A stretch of DNA of 16,098 nt from NCBI GenBank assembly GCA_024763115.1, contig JANTGB010000016.1, positions 1 to 16,098 of the forward strand. Reading direction: 5' to 3'. Below are positions 7,855 through 15,281 of the stretch, piece by piece (position 1 is the first letter of the stretch; each line of letters begins with the position of its first letter). Made by a program: the position numbers and the translations under genes. This stretch comes from Desulfobulbaceae bacterium (lineage in GTDB: Bacteria; Desulfobacterota; Desulfobulbia; Desulfobulbales; SURF-16). The notes below the pieces were generated by a model, which was not told the origin of the DNA, searched no databases, and worked only from the letters and a program-made list of their open reading frames with translations.

Positions 7855-8929
7855 CATCTTTATCGGCTTTTACAATTCCTCTTTCCGTGATAAGTCCGGT
7901 TATAAGCCGGGCAGGGGTAACATCAAAGGCAAAATTAGCCGCCCTGGTACCAGCTGGACAGATAGAAATTTTTTCCAGTTTATTTTGACTGCTAAGTCCT
8001 TTTATATAAAGAACCTCATCTGCTGATCTTTCCTCGATGGGAATTTCCTTTAAACCGTCATTTATCCGCCAGTCAAAGGTTGAAGAAGGCAGGGCCACAT
8101 AAAATGGGATGTTATTGTCGCTGGCTGCCAGGGCTTTTAGATAGGTGCCTATTTTATTTGCCACATCGCCGGTGTATGTTGTACGATCCGTCCCGGTTAT
8201 AACCATGTCAACCATGCCATGCTGCATGAGATGACCGCCGGTGTTATCGCTTATCAGGGTATGAGGTACTTTTTCTCCGCCAAGCTCCCAGCAGGTAAGT
8301 CCGGCGCCCTGGAGCCAGGGCCTGGTTTCATCAACCCAGACATGAACCTTAATACCGCTGTTATGGGCCGCGTAAATGGGCGCTGTGGCCGAGCCATAGT
8401 CAACAAAGGCCAGCCAGCCCGCATTGCAGTGGGTGAGGATATTTACCGGCTCGCCTTTTTTTCTTTTGCTTATCTCTTTTATTATTTCAAGACCGTGTTC
8501 ACCAATACGGCGGCAGAATGAGGCATCTTCATCTGCTGTTTGCTTAGCAGTTGTAAATGCTTTTTTTATTTTTTCTTCTCTGCTCTCTACCTCTGCCATG
8601 GCCTTGAGCTGGCGGTTAACGGCCCAGGCCAGATTTGTGGCCGTGGGTCGTGTTTTAATCAGTTTTCGGGCCGCGTTGTTTATGGAGGTTGAAAAATTAT
8701 TTTCCGGAGAAGAAATGGCGGCGCAATACATGGCAAAACCTGCTGTTGCCCCGATAAGTCCGGCCCCTCTTACATGCATTTCCTTAATTGCCGTGGCAAA
8801 ATCAGTTACGGTTTTAAGTTCCTCTATGATAAATTCATGGGGAAGATGACGCTGATCAATTATTTTGATGATTTCAGGATTGTCTTTATCCACCCAGATT
8901 GTTCGAAAATGTTTGCCGTTTACTTTCAT
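7823..8929 (-). CDS. mtnA: S-methyl-5-thioribose-1-phosphate isomerase (MtnA family)
   Basis: 368-aa member of the MtnA/eIF2B-alpha-like isomerase family, which converts methylthioribose-1-phosphate to methylthioribulose-1-phosphate in methionine salvage. The catalytic pair is in place: C168 in LTHCNAG and D248 in GTDRT, both offset by +8 from the Cys160/Asp240 of B. subtilis. Other family blocks are VRGAGLIG, DETRPWLQGAGLTCWEL, GDVANKIGTY and AFDVTPARLITGLITERGI. The usual VRGAPAIG reads VRGAGLIG and GADR reads GTDR, so this belongs to a divergent branch and may prefer a related substrate such as 5-deoxyribose-1-phosphate. No other salvage gene is nearby. The ribosome-binding site is weak. 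A small mobile element ends 38 bp upstream of the start codon, so the promoter probably lies in or across it. Confidence 0.85.
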   Translation of the reverse strand: MKVNGKHFRTIWVDKDNPEIIKIIDQRHLPHEFIIEELKTVTDFATAIKEMHVRGAGLIGATAGFAMYCAAISSPENNFSTSINNAARKLIKTRPTATNLAWAVNRQLKAMAEVESREEKIKKAFTTAKQTADEDASFCRRIGEHGLEIIKEISKRKKGEPVNILTHCNAGWLAFVDYGSATAPIYAAHNSGIKVHVWVDETRPWLQGAGLTCWELGGEKVPHTLISDNTGGHLMQHGMVDMVITGTDRTTYTGDVANKIGTYLKALAASDNNIPFYVALPSSTFDWRINDGLKEIPIEERSADEVLYIKGLSSQNKLEKISICPAGTRAANFAFDVTPARLITGLITERGIVKADKDAILSLYPEYR

Positions 8930-8967
8930 TTTAATGCCCGGCTCGCTTTGTGCGCTTTAGATTTTTT

Positions 8968-9101
8968 GTAACTGCTCACAAGGCACCGGTCTGATGACAA
9001 AAATCTATCGGAGTCTCCCTCCGGTCGCTTACCTGCACCCTGTAACCAGTTACAAATACTGAGATTTGCAATCATTAGGCGCTTACCCCATGAGTAGTTA
9101 C
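8968..9101. mobile_element. 134-bp MITE-like element with 8-bp target duplication
   Basis: The element has inverted ends GTAACTGCTCA (8968-8978) and TGAGTAGTTAC (9091-9101), 10 of 11 bases complementary, and no coding capacity. It is flanked by a perfect 8-bp direct repeat GATTTTTT (8960-8967 and 9102-9109), the mark of transposition. GTAA-starting ends plus 8-bp duplications are known traits of the IS66 family, so mobilisation in trans by such a transposase is inferred. Its right 67 bases (9035-9101) match 16003-16069 in inverted orientation with two differences. The centre carries TGTAACCAGTTACA, two end-like motifs head to head, suggesting a composite origin. It separates mtnA from the selenoprotein candidate. 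Confidence 0.75.
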
Positions 9102-9120
9102 GATTTTTTAATTTAAAAGA

Positions 9121-9175
9121 AACCGGGTATCCGTTTTACTTCAATTATATACTTGAGTTAAGCGGATACCCGGTT
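9121..9175 (-). terminator. Strong intrinsic terminator
   Basis: Perfect 13-bp arms AACCGGGTATCCG (9121-9133) and CGGATACCCGGTT (9163-9175) extend imperfectly inward to a small AT loop. On the minus strand the stem is followed by TCTTTTAAATT, a T-rich tail. The stop codon TAA of the small TGA-containing minus-strand gene (9174-9176) overlaps the first stem bases, which supports it as that gene's terminator. AAAAGA also flanks both sides, so an insertion origin for the hairpin cannot be excluded. Confidence 0.7.
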
Positions 9176-9335
9176 AAAAGAATTTACTGATAACAAAGTA
9201 AGTAACCAGACCCATACCTATGGCTCCATAAATAAGTATTCAGGGCATGCAGTTATTACCGAATTTTTTTATAATTAAAAAAAATGTTACAATGGCAATC
9301 AAAGCTGAAATAAGAACGGCCGCAATTTGATTCAT
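9174..9335 (-). CDS. Candidate small membrane selenoprotein with Cys-x-x-Sec
   Basis: I do not recognise this family. From the ATG at 9333-9335 the frame gives 31 residues, an in-frame TGA at 9240-9242, then 21 more codons to TAA at 9174-9176: 53 aa if TGA is read. Residues 4-22 (IAAVLISALIAIVTFFLII) form a membrane helix. A short KKFGNNCMP linker puts Cys29 three residues before the TGA, a C-M-P-U redox pattern. The sequence after the TGA (ILIYGAIGMGLVTYFVISKF) is again a membrane helix and ends exactly at a strong terminator. A SECIS-like hairpin begins 12 nt after the TGA. The ribosome-binding site is weak, and the promoter would have to lie within the divergent comF gene 27 bp away. A TGA-to-Trp or nonsense-mutated pseudogene is the main alternative. 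Confidence 0.6.
9207..9228 (-). promoter_or_regulatory. Putative bacterial SECIS hairpin
   Basis: In the mRNA, UGGAGCCAU and AUGGGUCUG pair around the tetraloop AGGU (9216-9219), with one internal G-G mismatch and two G-U wobbles. The loop starts 20 nt after the UGA, and G is in its second position. Both agree with the bacterial SECIS pattern (stem-loop within about 16-37 nt of UGA, G early in the loop), and AGGU also begins the apical loop of the E. coli fdhF element. A competing fold UAUG-GAGC-CAUA uses some of the same bases. Confidence 0.45.
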
Positions 9336-9361
9336 ACTTATTACCCATTTACAGAGGATTA

Positions 9362-10084
9362 ATGAAAAAAACAGCTGCGTTTTTCCGGGCTGCCGGAGAA
9401 CTTGTTTTTCCGCCGTCCTGCCTGTCATGCGGCAGAAAAATGAGAAAAAGAGATATCCAGTTCTGCCGGGAATGCCGGAAAAAACTGGAGCTGATAAATT
9501 ATCCTTTATGCTCCTGCTGCGGTTTTATCTTTTCTACTGGAGAAAATCATTTATGTGGAAATTGTTTAAAGATATCACATTATTTCAGCAAGGCCAGAGC
9601 AATTTTACTTTATAATGAAATTTCAGCAAAATTAATAAAAAATTTCAAATACGGTAAAGGAAGAGAAATGCTTAAAACCTTTGCCGCCTTAAAGCAAAAA
9701 TCAGCTGTTTTTGCTGATATTTTTTCTCCTGATATTATTATGCCTGTTCCTCTTCATCCCAAAAGGCTGCGCTATCGAGGTTTTAACCAGTCACTTGTCC
9801 TGGCCCATATTTTTTATAAAGAGCAAAAAGAAAAAATAGACTGTCATAACCTTATCAGAATAAAAAATACCAGGGCTCAGACGACCTTAAAGGGTGATGA
9901 GAGGCGACTAAATGTAATTAACGCCTTTTCCCTGAATAATTCGGAAAAAGTAAAAGATAAACAAATAGTAATCATCGATGATGTTTTTACCACCGGGACA
10001 ACGGTAAATGAATGCAGCCGTATATTATTGAAGGCCGGAGCCGCAGATGTGCATGTTTTGACATTGGCCAGAGTGCGGGAATAA
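9362..10084 (+). CDS. comF: ComF family phosphoribosyltransferase-like protein
   Basis: 240-aa ComF-type protein, linked to DNA uptake and recombination of single-stranded DNA in transformable bacteria (GntX in E. coli is a relative). The N-terminus has two zinc-knuckle pairs: C20-x2-C23 with C35-x2-C38, and C50-x2-C53 with C65-x2-C68. A type I phosphoribosyltransferase domain follows, with MPVPLHPKRLRYRGFNQS and the PRPP loop VIIDDVFTTGTT (D206-D207 and T210-T214). The ATG has GAGGA 3 nt upstream, close but usable. Length is normal. It diverges from the small TGA-containing gene 27 bp away. The tRNA-Ser follows on the opposite strand. Confidence 0.93.
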   Translation: MKKTAAFFRAAGELVFPPSCLSCGRKMRKRDIQFCRECRKKLELINYPLCSCCGFIFSTGENHLCGNCLKISHYFSKARAILLYNEISAKLIKNFKYGKGREMLKTFAALKQKSAVFADIFSPDIIMPVPLHPKRLRYRGFNQSLVLAHIFYKEQKEKIDCHNLIRIKNTRAQTTLKGDERRLNVINAFSLNNSEKVKDKQIVIIDDVFTTGTTVNECSRILLKAGAADVHVLTLARVRE

Positions 10085-10123
10085 CGGAAGCAATAAATTT
10101 TTATGTTATTGACACATGTAACA

Positions 10124-10212
<89 letters not shown>

Positions 10213-10256
10213 TTTTCAGAAAACAGAAATCAGAGGACAGAGGACGGAATAAAGAA

Positions 10257-10284
10257 ATATTCAGTCAGGATGTCCAGCTGACAA
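10257..10284 (-). promoter_or_regulatory. Possible promoter for tRNA-Ser
   Basis: On the minus strand TTGTCA (10279-10284) and GAATAT (10257-10262) are spaced by 16 nt, about 45 nt upstream of the mature tRNA 5' end. Both hexamers match the sigma-70 consensus only partly. The stretch between (10213-10250) contains an imperfect A/G-rich repetition of CAGAAAACAGAAATCAGAGG and nothing else recognisable. Confidence 0.25.
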
Positions 10285-10330
10285 CGTTCTCGAATATACC
10301 TTGTCAGAAAAGTATTGCAATAGTAAGTTG

Positions 10331-10478
10331 GTAAGCGTTCACCAGCACCTCACGGAGTCTACGCTTACCTCTTTGCCCGTTTGATCCTGCTGGAATAGCA
10401 CCAGTTATGCTGCGCAGGCACTGGTAAAAGCTTAGAGACTTAAATATTGCAAAGATTTACTCTCTGATGAACGGTTAC
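10331..10478. mobile_element. 148-bp MITE-like element with perfect 8-bp target duplication
   Basis: Ends GTAAGCGTTCACCAG (10331-10345) and CTGATGAACGGTTAC (10464-10478) are inverted repeats matching at 13 of 15 bases. GTAAGTTG occurs immediately on both sides (10323-10330 and 10479-10486), a perfect 8-bp target duplication. There is no open frame inside. Internal structure includes GGTAAGCG/CGCTTACC (10330-10337, 10370-10378 region) and ACCAGT/ACTGGT (10400-10405, 10420-10425) hairpins. The last 36 bases match 15967-16002 inverted with two differences, so copies exist elsewhere. The GTAA ends and 8-bp duplication fit an IS66-type transposase acting in trans. It lies in the spacer between tRNA-Ser and the SbcD-like gene and accounts for much of this 330-bp gap. 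Confidence 0.8.
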
Positions 10479-10542
10479 GTAAGTTGTTAATAGACTGATA
10501 ACTTACTCCTGATTTATAATTTTTGTTTTATTATGATAATCC

Positions 10543-11784
10543 ATGTTCCGCTTCCTTCACGCCGCAGACATTCACCTGGACAGCCCGTTACGAGGGCTGG
10601 AGTCTTATGAAGACGCCCCGGTCGATGAAATCAGGGGTGCCTGCCGCCGCGCCTTTGACAACCTGATTACCCTGGCCATTGATACTCCGGTTGATTTTGT
10701 CCTGCTGGCCGGGGATCTTTATGACGGCGACTGGAAAGATTACAACACCGGCCTTTTTTTTATTGATCGTATGGCCCGTCTGCGCCGTCATGACATTAAG
10801 GTGATCATGGTTTCCGGCAATCATGATGCCGGCAGCCGGATAAGCAGAAATCTCCGCCTGCCTGATAATGTTAAACTTTTTTCCTCCCGCCGGGCCGAAT
10901 CGCTGCTCCTGGAAGAAATCGGGGTAAAAATTCACGGCATAAGCTACCAGCGCCGGGCCATGACCGATAACCCCGTTCCCCAATATCCACCTGCTGATCC
11001 CGATTATTTCAATATCGGCCTGCTCCATACCGCCTTAAGCGGTCGCGCCGGGCATGAACCATACGCTCCCTGCACTATAAATGATTTACGCGCTCCTGGT
11101 TATGATTACTGGGCTCTGGGTCATGTCCATCAGTGGGAAGAGGTAAGTCGGGAACCATGGATAGTTTTTTCCGGTAATATCCAGGGTCGGCATATCCGGG
11201 AAACCGGGGCTAAAGGCGCGGTTCTGGTCACGGTCGGTCATGACCGGGTGGAACAGGTTGATTTTCAGGAGCTTGATGTCCTGCGCTGGACTTTCTGCCA
11301 GGTAGATTTAAGCGACTGTCAAAATCTGGAAATGGTCGAGGACAAGGTACGCCGGGCCTTTATCCGGGAACAGGAACAGGCGGCCGGTCGCCCTCTGGCC
11401 CTGCGTCTGGAGTTGAGCGGCACCTGTCCGGTTCATGTTTCCCTCCAGCAAAAGGCGATGGAACAGATGGAAATATTTCGGGGTATTGCCATTGAGCTGG
11501 GCAGTATCTGGCTGGAAAAGATAAAATTTAAAACCTCTTCGCCCCTTGATCTTGATGATTTAGCCGCTGACAGTCCTGTTGCCGGCCTGTTGAAAAATAT
11601 TGATCAGGCTGATTTGTCTGCCCTGGTAAACCAGCATCGCGATATTATCGCCCTGCAGAAAAGACTGCCGCCCCAGGCTGACCTGGCGATTTGTCGCCGG
11701 CCGGAAAATGAAGAACTTACTGATTTTAGCCGCCGGGTCAGGGAGTTGCTGACCGCGAAATTAATTCATGGTGCCCAGCCATGA
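10543..11784 (+). CDS. SbcD/Mre11-like DNA repair exonuclease (YhaO type)
   Basis: 413-aa calcineurin-like metallophosphoesterase of the SbcD/Mre11 class, closest in layout to YhaO proteins. Expected role is a Mn-dependent nuclease working with a Rad50-like ATPase on DNA ends. Metal-binding motifs appear in order: D9-x-H11 in AADIHLDSP, D58 in LAGDLYDGD, G92-N-H-D95, and G193-H-V-H196. The GNIQGRHIRETGAKG segment after the last motif is also typical. The C-terminal ~170 residues form a partner-binding and capping region without recognisable motifs. No strong ribosome-binding site precedes the ATG. Its TGA stop overlaps the ATG of the next gene (ATGA, 4 bp), which implies translational coupling. 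GC content is visibly higher than in dnaN and the hydrolase gene. Confidence 0.9.
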   Translation: MFRFLHAADIHLDSPLRGLESYEDAPVDEIRGACRRAFDNLITLAIDTPVDFVLLAGDLYDGDWKDYNTGLFFIDRMARLRRHDIKVIMVSGNHDAGSRISRNLRLPDNVKLFSSRRAESLLLEEIGVKIHGISYQRRAMTDNPVPQYPPADPDYFNIGLLHTALSGRAGHEPYAPCTINDLRAPGYDYWALGHVHQWEEVSREPWIVFSGNIQGRHIRETGAKGAVLVTVGHDRVEQVDFQELDVLRWTFCQVDLSDCQNLEMVEDKVRRAFIREQEQAAGRPLALRLELSGTCPVHVSLQQKAMEQMEIFRGIAIELGSIWLEKIKFKTSSPLDLDDLAADSPVAGLLKNIDQADLSALVNQHRDIIALQKRLPPQADLAICRRPENEELTDFSRRVRELLTAKLIHGAQP

Positions 11785-14700
11785 TAATTAAAAAAATATA
11801 CCTTAAGGCCTTTGGCCCTTTCAGTAATCGTAATCTGGATCTTACCTGCCCTGAACCCGGCCTTCATATTATTTACGGCCCTAACGAGGCAGGCAAAAGC
11901 AGTTCCCTCCGGGCCTTGAAAGCCCTGCTCTATGGTTTTCCGGAGCGTACTTCCGACAATTTTATTTATCCCAATAAGGAACTTGTGGTCGGTGGTGTTC
12001 TCCAGAATGAAAAAGGCGATGAAATAACCTTTTTCCGGCGTAAAAGGCGCAAGAATGATTTGCTGGACAAAGATGGAAAACCCCTGGCTGCCCATGTTCT
12101 CCAACCTTTTCTCCATGGGGTTGATAAAAAAATGTTTACAGCCTTACACGGCATCAATCATGGTGATCTGGTGGCAGGAGGCCGGGAAATTCTGGATCGT
12201 AAGGGCGAGGTGGGCCAGGCTATTTTTGCGGCCGGATCAGGTATTGTTTCCTTAAAAAAGGTGCTTGACTCCCTGGATACCGAGGCTGATCTGCTTTTTA
12301 AACCTAAAGGTCATAAACAGGATATCAATAAAGCGGTAAGTCGATATAAAACCCTGCGGAAAGAAATCAGGGCCGCAACCCTGCCGGGGCGAAAATGGCG
12401 GGAACTGCGGGATGAATTAGCAGAGGATAAAGAGAAACTGGCTAAAATAGAGCGCCAACGGGCTGCACTCGACAAAGAGAGACGACATCTGGAACGACTG
12501 CAGCAGGCCTTGCCCCATCTGGCTGTGCGTCGTGATCTGCAAAAAAAAATTGCCGGGTTTGGCCGGGTTGTGCTGCTGCCGCAAGATTTTTCCGGAGCCA
12601 GAAGGGAGATTGAGACAAAACTGCATGCTGCCCGGCAGCAGCATGAACAGGCCGAGACCAGACTGGCGGAACTGCGCGTCCAGGAAAACGATTTGACCTT
12701 TTCCGGTGATCTACTGGAACAGGCCGAGTTAATTGAGCAACTGTACCAGGATCTCGGCAGTTACAACAAGGCCCTGGCCGATCGGCCCCGGCTGGATGGC
12801 ATGCGCATCAGTCATCGGCGCCGGGCTGGAGAACTGCTCAAACAGATGGTGGCTGATCTGCCCCTTGAACAGCTGGAAATTCTCCGGCCGCTGCTGGGCA
12901 GAAGAACCGGAATTCAGACCCTGGCAGCTGCTCATGAAACCCTGCATCAGCAGCTTAAAAACAGCACTGCCGGGCGGGACGCCATCAGGCGTGAACTGGG
13001 AAAAACAGCAAAAATTATTAAACCAACGCCGGATGGGAATGCCGATTCCCTGACCATGATCGTAAAATCAGCCCGTAAGGCGGGTGATATTGATAAAGCG
13101 GCAGCGGAAAAAAAGGTTGCCCTGGCCCGGCTGCGGCAGAGATGCGAAAAAGAGCTGCAAAGCCTGGGGCTCTGGGAAGGCGATATCATTGATCTGGCGG
13201 CCCTGCCCCTGCCCCTGGCCGCGACAGTAAACCGTTTTGACCGCGATTTTCAGGACCAGGAAAATTTAGCAGTGACAATCTGTAGGGAGCAGGAAAAAAT
13301 TTTGGAAAAACAGGCAGATATTGTCTGTGAAATCAATAAACTGCGTAACGCCGGCGAGGTCTTGACCGAAGAAGACCTGAATGCGGCTCGCAGTAAAAGG
13401 GATCAAGGCTGGAACTTATTATGCCGCCAATGGCTGCAGGGTGATGATATTACGGCCCAAAGCCTTGCTTACGATGAATTACCTCTGGTGCAGGCCTATG
13501 AAAACAATGTGGAAAAAGCGGATTACCTGGCAGACCGTCTGCGCCGGGAGGCTGACCGGGTGCAGAAATTTGCCGCGCTCCAGGCTGAAGAACAGAGCTG
13601 CCGGGATATAATGGCCGGGTTAACGGAAAAGCGCCGAGTACAGGAAAAAGAGCTGGACAAAATTAAAAAACGCTGGCATGAGCTTTGGCAGCCTTGCCGG
13701 ATTGATCCCCTGCCTCCCCGGGAAATGACGGCCTGGCTTAACGGCATAGAAAAAATCAAAACCTGGGCCGCTGAAATTGAGTATCTGACCGGAGAGCTGG
13801 ATTATATCAGCAGACAGCGCTCTTTGTTGCGGGCTTCCCTGCTTGGAGAACTGTCCCGGACCGGTATCAGTCAGGAGTTCAGGGGCAACAGACTGGAACC
13901 GGTAATTTCTTTCTGTGAGACGGTTCTGGATGATATTGTTAAGCAAAAAAATCGGCATGAGCAGGCTGAAATCCGCCGGGCTGATTTACTGGTAGAGCTG
14001 GAGAGTGTGCAACTGCAGGCAGAGCAAACCGAAAAAGAGTTGGAGCAATGGCGGCAGAGCTGGAAGGAAACCTGGAGTATTGCTGACTGGGCCGGGAATA
14101 TTTCGCCGCTTGAGGCCAATGATTTTCTCGCTGATCTGACCTCCTGTTTTGCCGGACTTAAGGAAGCTGATGATCTGGAGAAACGGATTGCCGGCATTGA
14201 CCGGGACGCGGGACAACTGGAAAAACTGACTGATTCAGTGGTCATGGCAGTTGCCCCGGAACTGGCCGGGCAGGATCTCAGGCAGAAAATAATTAAATTG
14301 CATTCCGATTTAGTCCGGGCCAGGGAACAGCAGATTATTGCTCGTGAAAACAGTAAGGAAATAAAAAAAGCGGTTAAAAAACTTAAGCAGGCCGGCGCAA
14401 AGCTTGCCGCCCTTGAAGCGCAGATGAGTGATCTGCGCCGCCAGGCGGGCTGCAGCCGGGACAGTGAGCTTGAGGAGGCGGAACAGTGCTCCAGCAGGTT
14501 TCGCGCCCTGGAGGAAGAACTTGATAAAACCGAAAAGCTGTTGATTCGCAGCGCCCAGGGCCTGGATATTGACGAGCTGGCAGCCCAGGCCCGGGAGCAG
14601 GACGCAGATGAACTGCCCGGCATTATTTCCCGGCTGGGACGGGAGATTGACTCTTTTGATGTAGAACTACGCCAACTGGCTGAAAAGGTCGGGGAGAAGA

Positions 14701-15281
14701 AAAAAGAGCTGAGCCGGATGGATGGCGGTTGTCGGGCCGCTGATCTGGCTGCGGAAGCTGCTGAAATCCTGGCCCGGACAAATCGGCTGGCCAGGCGTTT
14801 TGTTCTGTTGAAAACCTCAAGCGCCGTCCTGCGCCGGGAAATAGAAAATTTTCGCCGGGAAAACCAGGATCCGGTAGTTAAAATAGCCTCCCGCTATTTT
14901 CAGCAGCTGACCCTGGGTAATTTTTCCGCCCTGGAGGTTGATGAAGACGAGCAGGGTAGCCCTGCCCTGGGTGGAGTGCGGGCCGGAAAATGGATAGATG
15001 TGGCGGCCATGAGTTCCGGTACCAGGGATCAGCTTTACCTGTCCCTGCGCCTGGCTTCCCTGGAACATCAGCACGAATCAGGTGCTCTGTTGCCTTTTAT
15101 TGTTGATGATATCCTGATTAATTTTGATGATGCCAGAAGTGCCGCCACCCTGCTGGCCCTGGCCGATCTGGCCGCAAACATTCAGGTTATTCTCTTTACC
15201 CATCATCAACAGATTCTTTCCGCTGCTGCAGAAATTGACCGCTCTGATATTGTTAAGATTTATGATCTGGAGGCTGGTTAA
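11781..15281 (+). CDS. SbcC/Rad50-like AAA ATPase (YhaN type)
   Basis: 1166-aa SMC-like ATPase predicted to partner the upstream SbcD-like nuclease. The N-terminal half-site has the Walker A motif GPNEAGKS at residues 33-40. The C-terminal half-site has the signature M1077-SSGTRDQL, Walker B PFIVDDILINF with D1109-D1110, and a switch-type FTHH. Between them, residues about 190-1040 are a long, Glu/Lys/Arg/Leu-rich region with heptad-like spacing, a coiled coil that would fold back to join the two halves. No CxxC zinc hook is present, unlike canonical Rad50/SbcC, consistent with the YhaN branch. It starts at the ATGA overlap with the nuclease gene, and its last 29 bp overlap the convergent ogt gene. 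Confidence 0.9.
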   Translation: MIIKKIYLKAFGPFSNRNLDLTCPEPGLHIIYGPNEAGKSSSLRALKALLYGFPERTSDNFIYPNKELVVGGVLQNEKGDEITFFRRKRRKNDLLDKDGKPLAAHVLQPFLHGVDKKMFTALHGINHGDLVAGGREILDRKGEVGQAIFAAGSGIVSLKKVLDSLDTEADLLFKPKGHKQDINKAVSRYKTLRKEIRAATLPGRKWRELRDELAEDKEKLAKIERQRAALDKERRHLERLQQALPHLAVRRDLQKKIAGFGRVVLLPQDFSGARREIETKLHAARQQHEQAETRLAELRVQENDLTFSGDLLEQAELIEQLYQDLGSYNKALADRPRLDGMRISHRRRAGELLKQMVADLPLEQLEILRPLLGRRTGIQTLAAAHETLHQQLKNSTAGRDAIRRELGKTAKIIKPTPDGNADSLTMIVKSARKAGDIDKAAAEKKVALARLRQRCEKELQSLGLWEGDIIDLAALPLPLAATVNRFDRDFQDQENLAVTICREQEKILEKQADIVCEINKLRNAGEVLTEEDLNAARSKRDQGWNLLCRQWLQGDDITAQSLAYDELPLVQAYENNVEKADYLADRLRREADRVQKFAALQAEEQSCRDIMAGLTEKRRVQEKELDKIKKRWHELWQPCRIDPLPPREMTAWLNGIEKIKTWAAEIEYLTGELDYISRQRSLLRASLLGELSRTGISQEFRGNRLEPVISFCETVLDDIVKQKNRHEQAEIRRADLLVELESVQLQAEQTEKELEQWRQSWKETWSIADWAGNISPLEANDFLADLTSCFAGLKEADDLEKRIAGIDRDAGQLEKLTDSVVMAVAPELAGQDLRQKIIKLHSDLVRAREQQIIARENSKEIKKAVKKLKQAGAKLAALEAQMSDLRRQAGCSRDSELEEAEQCSSRFRALEEELDKTEKLLIRSAQGLDIDELAAQAREQDADELPGIISRLGREIDSFDVELRQLAEKVGEKKKELSRMDGGCRAADLAAEAAEILARTNRLARRFVLLKTSSAVLRREIENFRRENQDPVVKIASRYFQQLTLGNFSALEVDEDEQGSPALGGVRAGKWIDVAAMSSGTRDQLYLSLRLASLEHQHESGALLPFIVDDILINFDDARSAATLLALADLAANIQVILFTHHQQILSAAAEIDRSDIVKIYDLEAG

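Noticed and set aside
9240..9428. 62-codon minus-strand ORF starting inside comF and ending at the TGA
   Set aside because: The upstream 31 codons overlap the conserved zinc-finger start of comF and have no membrane or family character. The ATG at 9335 gives a cleaner protein start. The TGA is treated as a possible recoded codon and not as the end.
13871..14623. 250-codon minus-strand ORF inside the ATPase gene, rich in Ser, Arg and Cys
   Set aside because: Antisense shadow of the coiled-coil codons. It has low-complexity composition and no start context or family motif.
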